Source: an uncultured Flavobacteriaceae bacterium
GTDB lineage: Bacteria; Bacteroidota; Bacteroidia; Flavobacteriales; Flavobacteriaceae
Assembly: GCA_947494565.1 (NCBI GenBank)
Contig: CANLVG010000013.1
Location: 1-64,000 of the forward strand
Direction: 5' to 3'
DNA: 64,000 bases
The position numbers and the translations under genes are program-made. How positions within the stretch are numbered: the first letter of the stretch is position 1; each line of letters starts with the position of its first letter. Shown piece by piece: positions 1-7,354 of this stretch. Below the pieces are notes generated by a model. That model searched no databases and was not told where the DNA came from. It was given only the letters and a program-made list of their open reading frames with translations.

Positions 1-118
1 GCAATACTAAGCTTTCAATTAGCAATGTTCAATTTACAATAAGCAATACTAAGCTTTCAATTAGCAATGTTCAATTTACAATAAGCAATACTAAGCTTTC
101 AATTAGCAATGTTCAATT
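1..118. repeat. 42-bp tandem repeat, about 2.8 copies
   Basis: The unit starting GCAATACTAAGCTTTCAATT begins at 1, 43 and 85, giving two complete copies and a third that fades out at about 118. The copies are essentially identical. The period is six heptamers, and the array is cut by the window edge. Its last bases overlap the 3' end of the four-helix-bundle gene. Related AT-rich words (AATTGTTAATTG) recur on the other side of that gene at 540-570. Confidence 0.9.
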
Positions 119-466
119 TTTGATTCTCGTTGTTTTCAGTATAGAAAACATAATTTTAGATAGTTCATCCGCATCGTCAATTAGAATATTGGCCTGTTCA
201 TCAGAAATATAATCGGAATCCCTCAACAAATTCAACCAGTATTTGGTCTCTAAACTTTCTTTGTAGGCAATAGAAATTTTCGATGAAAAATCCGCCTTAG
301 AAATTGCTCCATTCGCTTCGGCAATATTGGCTCCTATCGAAGTACCCGATCTTAACAACTGCTTAGAGAGAATGTATTCCTTATACTCCAGTGTCAGTTT
401 CTTAAATAGAGCAACTATTTTCAATGCAAAATCATAGGACTTGGTAGACAGGGGGTTTTCTTTCAT
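113..466 (-). CDS. Four-helix bundle protein (S23 / Avd-like family)
   Basis: This 117-residue, probably all-helical protein contains the family signature LLRSGTSIGANIAEA near residues 40-54, with conserved Y/L-rich helices on either side. The family includes proteins encoded in 23S rRNA intervening sequences and the Avd accessory proteins of diversity-generating retroelements. Most stand-alone chromosomal copies have no known role. No reverse transcriptase or template/variable repeat is nearby, so a retroelement role is not supported. The gene sits between the 42-bp repeat and AT-rich repeat words, separated from ruvC by about 95 bp. The family assignment is secure; the function is not. Confidence 0.85.
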   Translation of the reverse strand: MKENPLSTKSYDFALKIVALFKKLTLEYKEYILSKQLLRSGTSIGANIAEANGAISKADFSSKISIAYKESLETKYWLNLLRDSDYISDEQANILIDDADELSKIMFSILKTTRIKN

Positions 467-562
467 TGATTCTCCTTGGATATTAGTTCATTTTAGTCAG
501 TCAACAAGCATTGATCATTGTTCAGTATCCATTGTTTATTATTTATTGAACATTGTTAATTG

Positions 563-1123
563 TTAATTGACTTTTTTAGGATTTTGCTTCACAAAAGCAC
601 TCCAACCCGAATAGCTTTTACCCACCTCGACCCGACCTTGATTATAAAAGTGACACACTGCTGCGGCGAGACCGTCTGTACTATCCAGGTTTTTCGGAAG
701 GGATTTCAAGCCTAGAAGACTTTGTAACATTCTAGCGACCTGCTCTTTACTGGCATTCCCGTTTCCGGTGATGGCCATTTTTATCTTTTTGGGCAGGTAT
801 TCCGTGATAGGCACCTGTCTTGAAAGACCTGCGGCCATGGCAACCCCTTGGGCACGACCTAATTTCAACATCGATTGCACATTTTTACCGAAAAAAGGGG
901 CCTCGATTGCAATTTCATCAGGGTGGTACGTATCGATGAGCTCGATAGTCCGTTCAAAAATCAACTTTAGCTTGGTATAGGGGTCTTTGTATTTGTTCAG
1001 CAGTAATTCGTTCATTTGTATGAACTCCATTTTCTTGTCCGTCACTTTAATGAGTCCGAAACCCATGATAGTAGTACCGGGGTCAATACCTAGTATTATT
1101 TTTTCTTTGGCCAATTGGGTCAT
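563..1123 (-). CDS. ruvC: RuvC, crossover junction endodeoxyribonuclease
   Basis: RuvC is the Holliday-junction resolvase that cuts four-way DNA junctions with RuvAB. The 186-residue length is normal. The first catalytic Asp lies in GIDPGTTIMGFG near residue 14, the catalytic Glu in IEAPFFGKN, and the C-terminal Asp in DSTDGLAAAVCHF. The start codon overlaps the stop of the upstream lipoprotein gene by 4 bases (ATGA), so the two are likely translationally coupled. No other ruv genes are in view. Confidence 0.97.
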   Translation of the reverse strand: MTQLAKEKIILGIDPGTTIMGFGLIKVTDKKMEFIQMNELLLNKYKDPYTKLKLIFERTIELIDTYHPDEIAIEAPFFGKNVQSMLKLGRAQGVAMAAGLSRQVPITEYLPKKIKMAITGNGNASKEQVARMLQSLLGLKSLPKNLDSTDGLAAAVCHFYNQGRVEVGKSYSGWSAFVKQNPKKVN

Positions 1124-1599
1124 TGATTAACGTTTAAAACAATGGGAATTCGAAATTTCGCCTTTACGGGAATTCTATTTTTTATGGCAGGTGCCAAAGG
1201 AGGTATACGGAGTAGACTCTGACGGATGATTCCATCGAATTCGGGCATCTGTCGATCGATAGCCGTGTCTTTTTCAATACGGGTTACCGTTATTTTGCCT
1301 TCCTCATCCACCAAAAAATCAACCTGTACAATCGGGTCGATGCCTTCATCCAAGACAAATTCAAACTCGCTTAGGGTTTTTGAAAAATGCTCCAAAAGAC
1401 CATTTTCGAAACATTCCCGCTGTTTGGTTTGGGTCCAATTTTCATCGCAGTTCTCAAAAATGGGATAGGCATCCACGGCATTCCAATCAATTTCGTTCAA
1501 CTCTTTTTGAACCAATTTTTGGGTCTTTTCCTCTTTGGATTCGAAAAACCCACATGAGGTCAATCCGCACAAAACCAATACTATAACAAACTTGCGCAT
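1120..1599 (-). CDS. Lipoprotein with TonB C-terminal-like domain
   Basis: This is a 159-residue protein. It has a lipoprotein signal (VLCGLTSC lipobox, Cys near residue 16) and then a region resembling the TonB C-terminal domain (VDEEGKITVTRIEK followed by IPVKAKFRIPIVLNV). The same type of domain occurs twice in the M56 protein encoded just upstream. It is not a full TonB: there is no N-terminal membrane anchor segment or proline-rich spacer. It probably belongs to the blaI-M56-TPR transcription unit and leads into ruvC with a 4-base overlap. Exact function unknown. Confidence 0.75.
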   Translation of the reverse strand: MRKFVIVLVLCGLTSCGFFESKEEKTQKLVQKELNEIDWNAVDAYPIFENCDENWTQTKQRECFENGLLEHFSKTLSEFEFVLDEGIDPIVQVDFLVDEEGKITVTRIEKDTAIDRQMPEFDGIIRQSLLRIPPLAPAIKNRIPVKAKFRIPIVLNVNQ

Positions 1600-1641
1600 G
1601 AATCCGTATTCTTTGGCGGAAATTACGATTTTTTGGGGAGA

Positions 1642-2802
1642 CTAATCCTTGGCAAGATGTATCTCTTCCTTTAATTCGGAAATACGCTTGGCTACTATTT
1701 CAGAAACATAAGGCCTTTTTTTACCCAGCCTTTTTAAAGAAGACTCGTAGCATTTCAGTTTTTCCCGAGGTGCTTTCGAAGTCTGATCGATCAATGCGCA
1801 AACCTGATAGTAGTTCATCGCGTTATCGGGGTCTTCTGCCAATGCCAGACGGTAATATTTCAAAGCTGATTTCAAATCGTCCTCCATTCTATACATATAG
1901 GCTAAATTGCCGTATTCCTTTTCAAAAGTAACTTGCTGTACCTCAATGGACTTTTGCACAAAGTACTTGGCGCTATCGACTTGACGGTTTCTGTAAAACA
2001 CCTGCCCAAGGTTGAAATAAGTCTCAGGATTATCTTCATCCAATTGAATAAGGTGTTGATACATCGCTTTGGATTTTTCAAATTCCCAGGTTTTGAAATA
2101 GCAGTAGGCCAGTTTGGTATATACATGTTCTTTCTTCTCTCCTAAATCCAGTAACTTCTCAAATAGCGGCAATGCCTTGTCATACTCGTCATTGTTATAA
2201 AGTGCAAGTGCTTTCAAGTTAATAAAAGCAATCGCGTCGGGGTAAAAATCAAGGCCCCTATTGAGGTAGTTGAGCGCATTGGCTTTTTCTCTTGTAATTA
2301 CAAAATACTTAGCCAATTGAAACAAGCTTCTCAAATGTGTACTATCGATATCGACCGCTTTTTTATACGATACCAAACTACTGGCCGACTGGCCCAACTC
2401 TCTAAAGGTCTCACCCAAATAATATTGATATTCCGGATTATCCGTATTTGTGGTCGACAGTTTGGAAAATAACCTTCTAGCCTCATCAAACGCCTTGCGC
2501 TTCATCAGTAGTTTTCCTAGTTCAAAGGATGCAATTTGCCAACTGGGGTTATGTTCAATTATGTGCTGGTATTGGATCGTTGCCTTTTTTAAATTCCCAA
2601 TGGCATTATAGGCACGCGCAATTTGAAGACTAGCCTTTTGTGAACCCTCTTTACTATAGCTATTAATGGATTGGGTATAGTGACCTGTTGCAAACAGACT
2701 ATCCCCAACCTCCAAAGCAGAACTTGGCCTAGCTCCGGACGAAGATTGCGACCAGACCATTTGGAGGTTCAATAAGAATATAAGCGCTATATTTTTTTTC
2801 AA
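1642..2802 (-). CDS. Secreted/periplasmic TPR-repeat protein
   Basis: The 386-residue protein has a signal peptide (ending near VWSQ, residue 19) followed by consecutive tetratricopeptide repeats (patterns such as NPEYQYYLGETFRELGQ and NPETYFNLGQVFYRN) over most of its length. TPRs mediate protein-protein contacts. The apparent start is TTG, overlapping the stop of the M56 gene (TTGA), with an AGGAGG just before it. It is therefore the third cistron of the blaI operon. In Bacteroidota such TPR proteins often accompany BlaR1-like peptidases; the precise role is inferred only from position. Confidence 0.8.
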   Translation of the reverse strand: MKKNIALIFLLNLQMVWSQSSSGARPSSALEVGDSLFATGHYTQSINSYSKEGSQKASLQIARAYNAIGNLKKATIQYQHIIEHNPSWQIASFELGKLLMKRKAFDEARRLFSKLSTTNTDNPEYQYYLGETFRELGQSASSLVSYKKAVDIDSTHLRSLFQLAKYFVITREKANALNYLNRGLDFYPDAIAFINLKALALYNNDEYDKALPLFEKLLDLGEKKEHVYTKLAYCYFKTWEFEKSKAMYQHLIQLDEDNPETYFNLGQVFYRNRQVDSAKYFVQKSIEVQQVTFEKEYGNLAYMYRMEDDLKSALKYYRLALAEDPDNAMNYYQVCALIDQTSKAPREKLKCYESSLKRLGKKRPYVSEIVAKRISELKEEIHLAKD

Positions 2803-4805
2803 TCCTCCTTTTTCAACGTAATCTGTACGACCCCGTTTTTTCCTTTTTCGCCATATACGGTCTGCGCTGCTTCTCCTTTTAAAACCGACATTGATTCAAT
2901 AGCATCAGGATTGATCATATTCAACTCCTCTTTGGAAACTTCTTTTCCATCAACAAAGTAGACAGGATCGTTCGAAATAAGCTTCATCATATCAAGGCCC
3001 TCGGTTTCCTTTTGTAGTCTAAATGAAATAGGAATAGAAAAAGGTACATCGACATTCTTACCCTTGTGACGCCCTGGTTTCATATCCGGTAAACGCATAA
3101 TAATCCGTTTCGCTTCCTCTTCCAGCAATTTATCAGGCCCTCTCATGCGTAGGTTTTTGATCACGCCATCTTTGCCGATTGTAAACATGATATTGACTCT
3201 CCCCTGAATACTTTTTTCCTGGGCCTCCTTAGGATAGTTGAAGTTTTTAGAAATATGCCTTTGCATCGAAGTATTAAAACAAGCACGCTTATTCTCTTCA
3301 TCTTCACAACCCGGAAAAACCGGTACCTGATCGACAATCCCAAATGGTACAGATGAATCGGCTCCATCTGTTTTGGGCATTTCCCCTTCGCTTTTGCCTA
3401 GTTTAAAGGAAATAGGTATGGAGTAAGTTACTCCCACGACTTCACCTTTGTGTTTCCCAGGAGACATTTTAGGTAGGCGCTTGATAATACGTTCGGCTTC
3501 CTCTTCCAAAAGTTTATGTGGTCCTCGTAATTTTAGGTTTTGTACCAACCCTTTTTCGTTAATCGTGAATAGCAAAGAGACCATACCTTGAAGTCCCTTT
3601 TTTTGTGCCGCTTTCGGATAGTTGAAATTCTTGGAAATATGCCGCATCATTTTTTGTTGAAAACAGGCCCTAGAATCCTTGGCGCCTTCGCAGCCCGGAA
3701 ACACCGGTACTTCCTCAACTTTTGCAAATGGTACCGCTTCTTTGCTCGTAATCGTTTTCTGAAGACCAGCCAATTGCTTGTCAAGTTCAATCAAAACAGG
3801 GGCCTCCTTTTTCATGTCCAATTCGAGTCTTTTACGCTCTTCCAATAACTCCAAATACTTTTTTTCTGTCTTTACTTGATCCTCAAAACCATTATTTTCC
3901 GGTACCTCATCCTCAATTTCCTCAACCAAAATTCCATTTTCATTGGTTTCCTGCCCTTCTAAGGAAGTATAAAAAAGCATTCCCATTAGGATCGGCACCA
4001 ACACTAAATACTTCAACTGATATATGTTCTTTGATCTCGTTTTCTGTAACATGACAATTCGTTTTTTGATTAATGAGGTTTTAAAAAATTGATTGATAAA
4101 GGATATGTTCTGGGTTTGAAATACCTGCGACAACAGTAGCTCGTACTGATCTTCCCTCTTGTTTTTTGCAACTTTTGCGTCCGCTATGAATTCATGTAAC
4201 TCCGAAACCCTACTTTGATAGACGTAGGCCAAGGGATTGAACCAGGCTACAATTCGCATCATTTCAAAGAAGATCAAGTCGTACGAATGCCTTTGACGAA
4301 TATGGACAAGCTCATGATCCAAAATCCTTTGGTACTCTTTTTCCAGAACCCGATCCCCTAAAAAGATGGACTTAAAAAAGGAAAAAGCCACGGTGCTATC
4401 TGGAATAGTCACTTCCGTAAAATCTTGATAGTAGCGTACCTCGCCGCTCTCTCGTAGTTTATAGATTTGAAACAACTTGTAGACCAAAAGACCTAATGCC
4501 AGTACCGCCCCTATGCAGAAGACCACGTAGGGCCATGATAGTCGAAACATACCTTCTTGAACCTCGATAATGGCTGTTGCAGCGTCACTACTATTCCATA
4601 AGTATTCGGGATAGCCATAAAATACCTCAGGAACCCGGGTTTTCAAGGCCTCGATTTTTATCCAAGGTAAGACCATGGACACCGAGTATGTGCCGATCAG
4701 ATACCCACGGTTCCATTGGAAAAAGGTTTCCCGTTTTAGAAACAGATCATAAATAATCAGGAATACGAGCTGGAATGCAATACATTCTAAAAGATACGGT
4801 ATCAT
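2799..4805 (-). CDS. BlaR1-like M56 family membrane metallopeptidase with two TonB-C domains
   Basis: This is a 668-residue membrane zinc protease. The N-terminal third has hydrophobic helices (about 4-24, 36-50, 93-110) and the M56 zinc motif HELVH at 164-168. A further membrane segment lies near 265-285. The periplasmic part carries a charged coiled-coil-like stretch and then two tandem, closely similar TonB-C-like domains, both opening VPVFPGCE. A C-terminal tail (VDGKEVSKEELNMI...VLKGEAAQTVYGEKG) resembles a TonB-receptor plug. In BlaR1/MecR1 systems the peptidase inactivates the BlaI repressor after an envelope signal. Overlaps blaI and the TPR gene by 4 bases each. There is no penicillin-binding sensor domain, so the signal is unknown. 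Confidence 0.9.
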   Translation of the reverse strand: MIPYLLECIAFQLVFLIIYDLFLKRETFFQWNRGYLIGTYSVSMVLPWIKIEALKTRVPEVFYGYPEYLWNSSDAATAIIEVQEGMFRLSWPYVVFCIGAVLALGLLVYKLFQIYKLRESGEVRYYQDFTEVTIPDSTVAFSFFKSIFLGDRVLEKEYQRILDHELVHIRQRHSYDLIFFEMMRIVAWFNPLAYVYQSRVSELHEFIADAKVAKNKREDQYELLLSQVFQTQNISFINQFFKTSLIKKRIVMLQKTRSKNIYQLKYLVLVPILMGMLFYTSLEGQETNENGILVEEIEDEVPENNGFEDQVKTEKKYLELLEERKRLELDMKKEAPVLIELDKQLAGLQKTITSKEAVPFAKVEEVPVFPGCEGAKDSRACFQQKMMRHISKNFNYPKAAQKKGLQGMVSLLFTINEKGLVQNLKLRGPHKLLEEEAERIIKRLPKMSPGKHKGEVVGVTYSIPISFKLGKSEGEMPKTDGADSSVPFGIVDQVPVFPGCEDEENKRACFNTSMQRHISKNFNYPKEAQEKSIQGRVNIMFTIGKDGVIKNLRMRGPDKLLEEEAKRIIMRLPDMKPGRHKGKNVDVPFSIPISFRLQKETEGLDMMKLISNDPVYFVDGKEVSKEELNMINPDAIESMSVLKGEAAQTVYGEKGKNGVVQITLKKED

Positions 4806-5167
4806 GATCGGTCTTGTTTTTTTATCTCATTGAGTATGGATTCTAATTCTGAAAGGCTCATATCGTTCTTCTTCATAAAAAAAGACACCATGCTTTTAAA
4901 GGACCCTTGAAAATACCCGTCTACCAGTTTGTTGATACTTTGGTTGCTATAGTCCGATTTCTTGACTAGAGGAAAATAAAGGAATCCCCGGCCTTCCTGC
5001 TCGTGATCTACGAACCCTTTACTTTCAAGAATGCGAACAATGGTCGATACGGTATTATAGGCCGGTTTTGGCTCCGGCAGGTGTTCGATTATAGCAGCCA
5101 CGTTACACTTTTCAAGTTGCCACAAGAGCTGCATAACCTCTTCCTCCGCTTTGGTCAATTGTTTCAT
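4802..5167 (-). CDS. BlaI/MecI/CopY-family transcriptional repressor
   Basis: A 121-residue winged-helix protein opening MKQLTKAEEEVMQLLWQLEK, with the recognition-helix region (PAYNTVSTIVRILESKGFV) and C-terminal dimerisation helices typical of the family. BlaI-type repressors bind dyad operators and are inactivated by cleavage by the partner M56 peptidase, encoded immediately downstream with a 4-base overlap. Three near-identical 16-bp dyads occupy the promoter, so autoregulation is very likely. Confidence 0.93.
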   Translation of the reverse strand: MKQLTKAEEEVMQLLWQLEKCNVAAIIEHLPEPKPAYNTVSTIVRILESKGFVDHEQEGRGFLYFPLVKKSDYSNQSINKLVDGYFQGSFKSMVSFFMKKNDMSLSELESILNEIKKQDRS

Positions 5168-5169
5168 TG

Positions 5170-5236
5170 AACTAAGTTTTTAGTTAAACTGAATTCAAAT
5201 ATAACTAAATATTTAGTTTAAACTAACTTTTTAGTT
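5170..5236 (-). promoter_or_regulatory. Three BlaI-type operator dyads and promoter
   Basis: Three boxes fit AACTAA-N4-TTAGTT: 5170-5185, 5203-5218 (perfect 16-bp palindrome AACTAAATATTTAGTT) and 5221-5236. On the minus strand a Bacteroidota -7 element TATATTTG (TAnnTTTG) lies at 5196-5203, abutting the central box. The first box ends 3 bp before the blaI start codon. This layout would let the repressor block both polymerase binding and early transcription. That BlaI is the binder is inferred from position. Confidence 0.8.
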
Positions 5237-5289
5237 GAAAAAAGATGTAACAAATCCTCTTTATCTTCGTCCAATAGAAAAAATAGGGA

Positions 5290-5802
5290 ATGGATATTGT
5301 GCTTTTGATTCTAGGCTTCTTACTCATGTTCGTAGGCATTCTGGGGAGCTTTCTGCCCGTTTTACCCGGTCCTCCAGTCAGCTGGTTAGGACTACTTTTA
5401 CTCCATTTGACCACGGCCGTACCCGATGATTGGTGGTTTTTGGGTATAACAGCGGTCATCGCACTGATTATTTTTGCCCTTGATTATGTCATACCTGCTA
5501 TGGGAACCAAAAAATTCGGGGGTACTCGAGCGGGAATGATCGGCACCACTATTGGATTGATCATCGGTTTGTTAGCTCCGATTCCCGGGGGGATTATCAT
5601 CGGACCGTTCTTAGGGGCTTTCATTGGGGAGCTCACCAACAAAGCGGACAATAAAACTGCGCTAAAGGCGGCCTTTGGCTCATTTTTAGGCTTTCTGACC
5701 GGTGCTTTTATGAAATTTGTGGTCTCGATTATTTTTATGGGCCTCTTTATCGGGAAAGCTTGGGACTACAAGGCGGAATTGTTTCCTTACTTTGCCCAAT
5801 AA
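5290..5802 (+). CDS. DUF456 family membrane protein
   Basis: This 170-residue, strongly hydrophobic protein has about four to five membrane segments with Gly/Pro-rich turns (FLPVLPGPPVSWLGLLLLH; IGLLAPIPGGIIIGPFLGAFIGE), typical of DUF456 proteins. The function of the family is not known. It is divergent from blaI, starting about 50 bp beyond the outermost operator box, so the boxes could also affect it. The ATG at 5290 precedes the first membrane segment directly. Confidence 0.85.
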   Translation: MDIVLLILGFLLMFVGILGSFLPVLPGPPVSWLGLLLLHLTTAVPDDWWFLGITAVIALIIFALDYVIPAMGTKKFGGTRAGMIGTTIGLIIGLLAPIPGGIIIGPFLGAFIGELTNKADNKTALKAAFGSFLGFLTGAFMKFVVSIIFMGLFIGKAWDYKAELFPYFAQ

Positions 5803-5813
5803 CATCGAGTGGC

Positions 5814-6368
5814 TTATTCCGACCAAACCACCTTGTCCGTGATAGGATTCCGCGTTACTTCGGGAAGTATTCCGTCGTAGTAGCCCATGTAGAAAAACCC
5901 CAAACACCGCTCTCCTTCTTCCATTTCAAAAAAATCATCCATGTACTTGATGAGCCCCGGGGAACTCCAATAACTCCCGATGCCCAATTCGGCACAGCAA
6001 AGCCACATATTTTGAACGGCCATAGCGGTAGCCGCGATTTCCTCCCACTCGGGAACGCTTTCCTTTGGATCGCGCTGCATGCAAATGGCAATGATCGCAC
6101 CCGCCTTTTTCGGGTTATCGATTAATTTTTTGACCTTCATCTGTTTTGGCCGGTCTTCGGTTTCCATATATTTTAAGGAGAGAAACAAGCCTAATTTTTC
6201 CTTGGCTTCGCCCATGAGCACCTTAAACCGCCATGGCTCTGTTTTTCGATGGCTAGGCGCCCAATTGGCCGCTTCTAAAATTCTTTCGATATCCGCTTTT
6301 GCAATCGGTTTGTCATTGTATTGGGGTGGAAAGACCGAACGCCTTTTTTTAATGAGTTCAAAAATCAT
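5814..6368 (-). CDS. Nitroreductase family oxidoreductase
   Basis: This 184-residue FMN-dependent nitroreductase-fold protein begins MIFELIKKRRSVFPPQY. The RRS near residues 9-11 contributes to FMN phosphate binding, and AANWAPSHRKTEPWRF is the second family motif. The C-terminal region GIGSYWSSPG and the final PEVTRNPITDKVVW are also characteristic. Such enzymes reduce nitro compounds, quinones or enones with NAD(P)H; the substrate cannot be read from sequence. An upstream in-frame extension of seven residues exists, but the start at 6368 fits family alignments better. Convergent with the DUF456 gene. Confidence 0.9.
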   Translation of the reverse strand: MIFELIKKRRSVFPPQYNDKPIAKADIERILEAANWAPSHRKTEPWRFKVLMGEAKEKLGLFLSLKYMETEDRPKQMKVKKLIDNPKKAGAIIAICMQRDPKESVPEWEEIAATAMAVQNMWLCCAELGIGSYWSSPGLIKYMDDFFEMEEGERCLGFFYMGYYDGILPEVTRNPITDKVVWSE

Positions 6369-6408
6369 AGCTTGTATTTTAAGGTGCAAATTTAAGCATT
6401 CATCGGCA

Positions 6409-7296
6409 CTACTTTTTCAGTAGTAAATCCATACAATTTTGAAGTGCAGGATTTCGGTTATCGGCTTTCCATATAACGGAAAGCACCGCTTTTTGGGGCA
6501 CTTTCTTTAGTTCGATAAACTTGACGTCCATCTGAAAACCGTATTGTAAGGAAGTCGGCACGATTGCAATGCCAAGGGAATTCTCCACGAGTTTGAAAAT
6601 GGTCTGCGCATGTACCGATTTATGCGAAACCTTTGGTTGAAAACCCGCATCCTCACAAATACTCATAACCGTATCATAGTACAGCGGACTGTATTCTTGC
6701 GTAAACAGGATAAACTCTTCTTCCTTTAGCTGCGCCATACTCTGAAAGCGCTTTGTATGCAACACATGGTTTTTCGGAAGCACAACCGAAAAACTATCTT
6801 CATGCACCGGAGCAATTTCAATTCCTTTGGGCACTCGAGCCAAGCGTACGAATCCCATATCTAGTTTATCTTTCATAAGGGCATCTACCTGAGCGCGGTT
6901 GGAGCGTTCTTCTAGACTGGTCTTTATTCCAGGATACGATTGTTTTAGTTGCAGTAACAATTCCGGGATGACCTGTTGCATGGCAGATCCTAAAAACCCG
7001 ATGCGCACCTCTCCCTGATTTCCAGCGCTTATCGATTGTAACTGTTTTTGGGTCAGCTCCAAATGGTTTAAAACAAACTCAACCTCCCCTTTGAGGTACG
7101 ACCCGGCCGGTGTCAAGGCCACCCTTTTCTTGTCTCGTGTAAAAAGGGTCGTACCGAGAATCTCCTCCATTTGTTTGATTTGTCTGCTTAATCCCGGTTG
7201 CGAAATAAAAAGCTTTTCCGCTGCCTTTCGAAAGTGAAGTTCTTCCGCAACTGCTAAAAAATAGTTGAAATGTCGCAACTCCAATTGATAACCCAT
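6409..7296 (-). CDS. LysR-family transcriptional regulator
   Basis: A 295-residue LTTR. The N-terminal winged helix-turn-helix (LRHFNYFLAVAEELHFRKAAEKLFISQPGLSRQI) is followed by the linker helix and an effector-binding domain of periplasmic-binding-protein fold. It is transcribed divergently from hutH with only 58 bp between start codons, the classic arrangement of an LTTR controlling its neighbour. It is therefore a candidate regulator of histidine utilisation, although hut operons elsewhere are usually controlled by HutC or HutP. The nitroreductase lies 40 bp downstream and may be co-transcribed. Confidence 0.92.
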   Translation of the reverse strand: MGYQLELRHFNYFLAVAEELHFRKAAEKLFISQPGLSRQIKQMEEILGTTLFTRDKKRVALTPAGSYLKGEVEFVLNHLELTQKQLQSISAGNQGEVRIGFLGSAMQQVIPELLLQLKQSYPGIKTSLEERSNRAQVDALMKDKLDMGFVRLARVPKGIEIAPVHEDSFSVVLPKNHVLHTKRFQSMAQLKEEEFILFTQEYSPLYYDTVMSICEDAGFQPKVSHKSVHAQTIFKLVENSLGIAIVPTSLQYGFQMDVKFIELKKVPQKAVLSVIWKADNRNPALQNCMDLLLKK

Positions 7297-7354
7297 AGTT
7301 ATTGATTATTGCTAATAATAGTATTATTAATTATTAAAAATACGATTTAAATTT
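7297..7354. promoter_or_regulatory. LysR / hutH divergent control region
   Basis: This 58-bp, very AT-rich spacer contains the perfect dyad AATAATA-G-TATTATT at 7314-7328. A dyad of this size between an LTTR gene and its divergent neighbour is the expected position for the regulator's binding site. No clear TAnnTTTG element is visible on the hutH side. The regulator assignment is an inference. Confidence 0.55.

Noticed and set aside
113-466. Diversity-generating retroelement, because of the Avd-like protein
   Set aside because: No reverse transcriptase and no template/variable repeat pair nearby.
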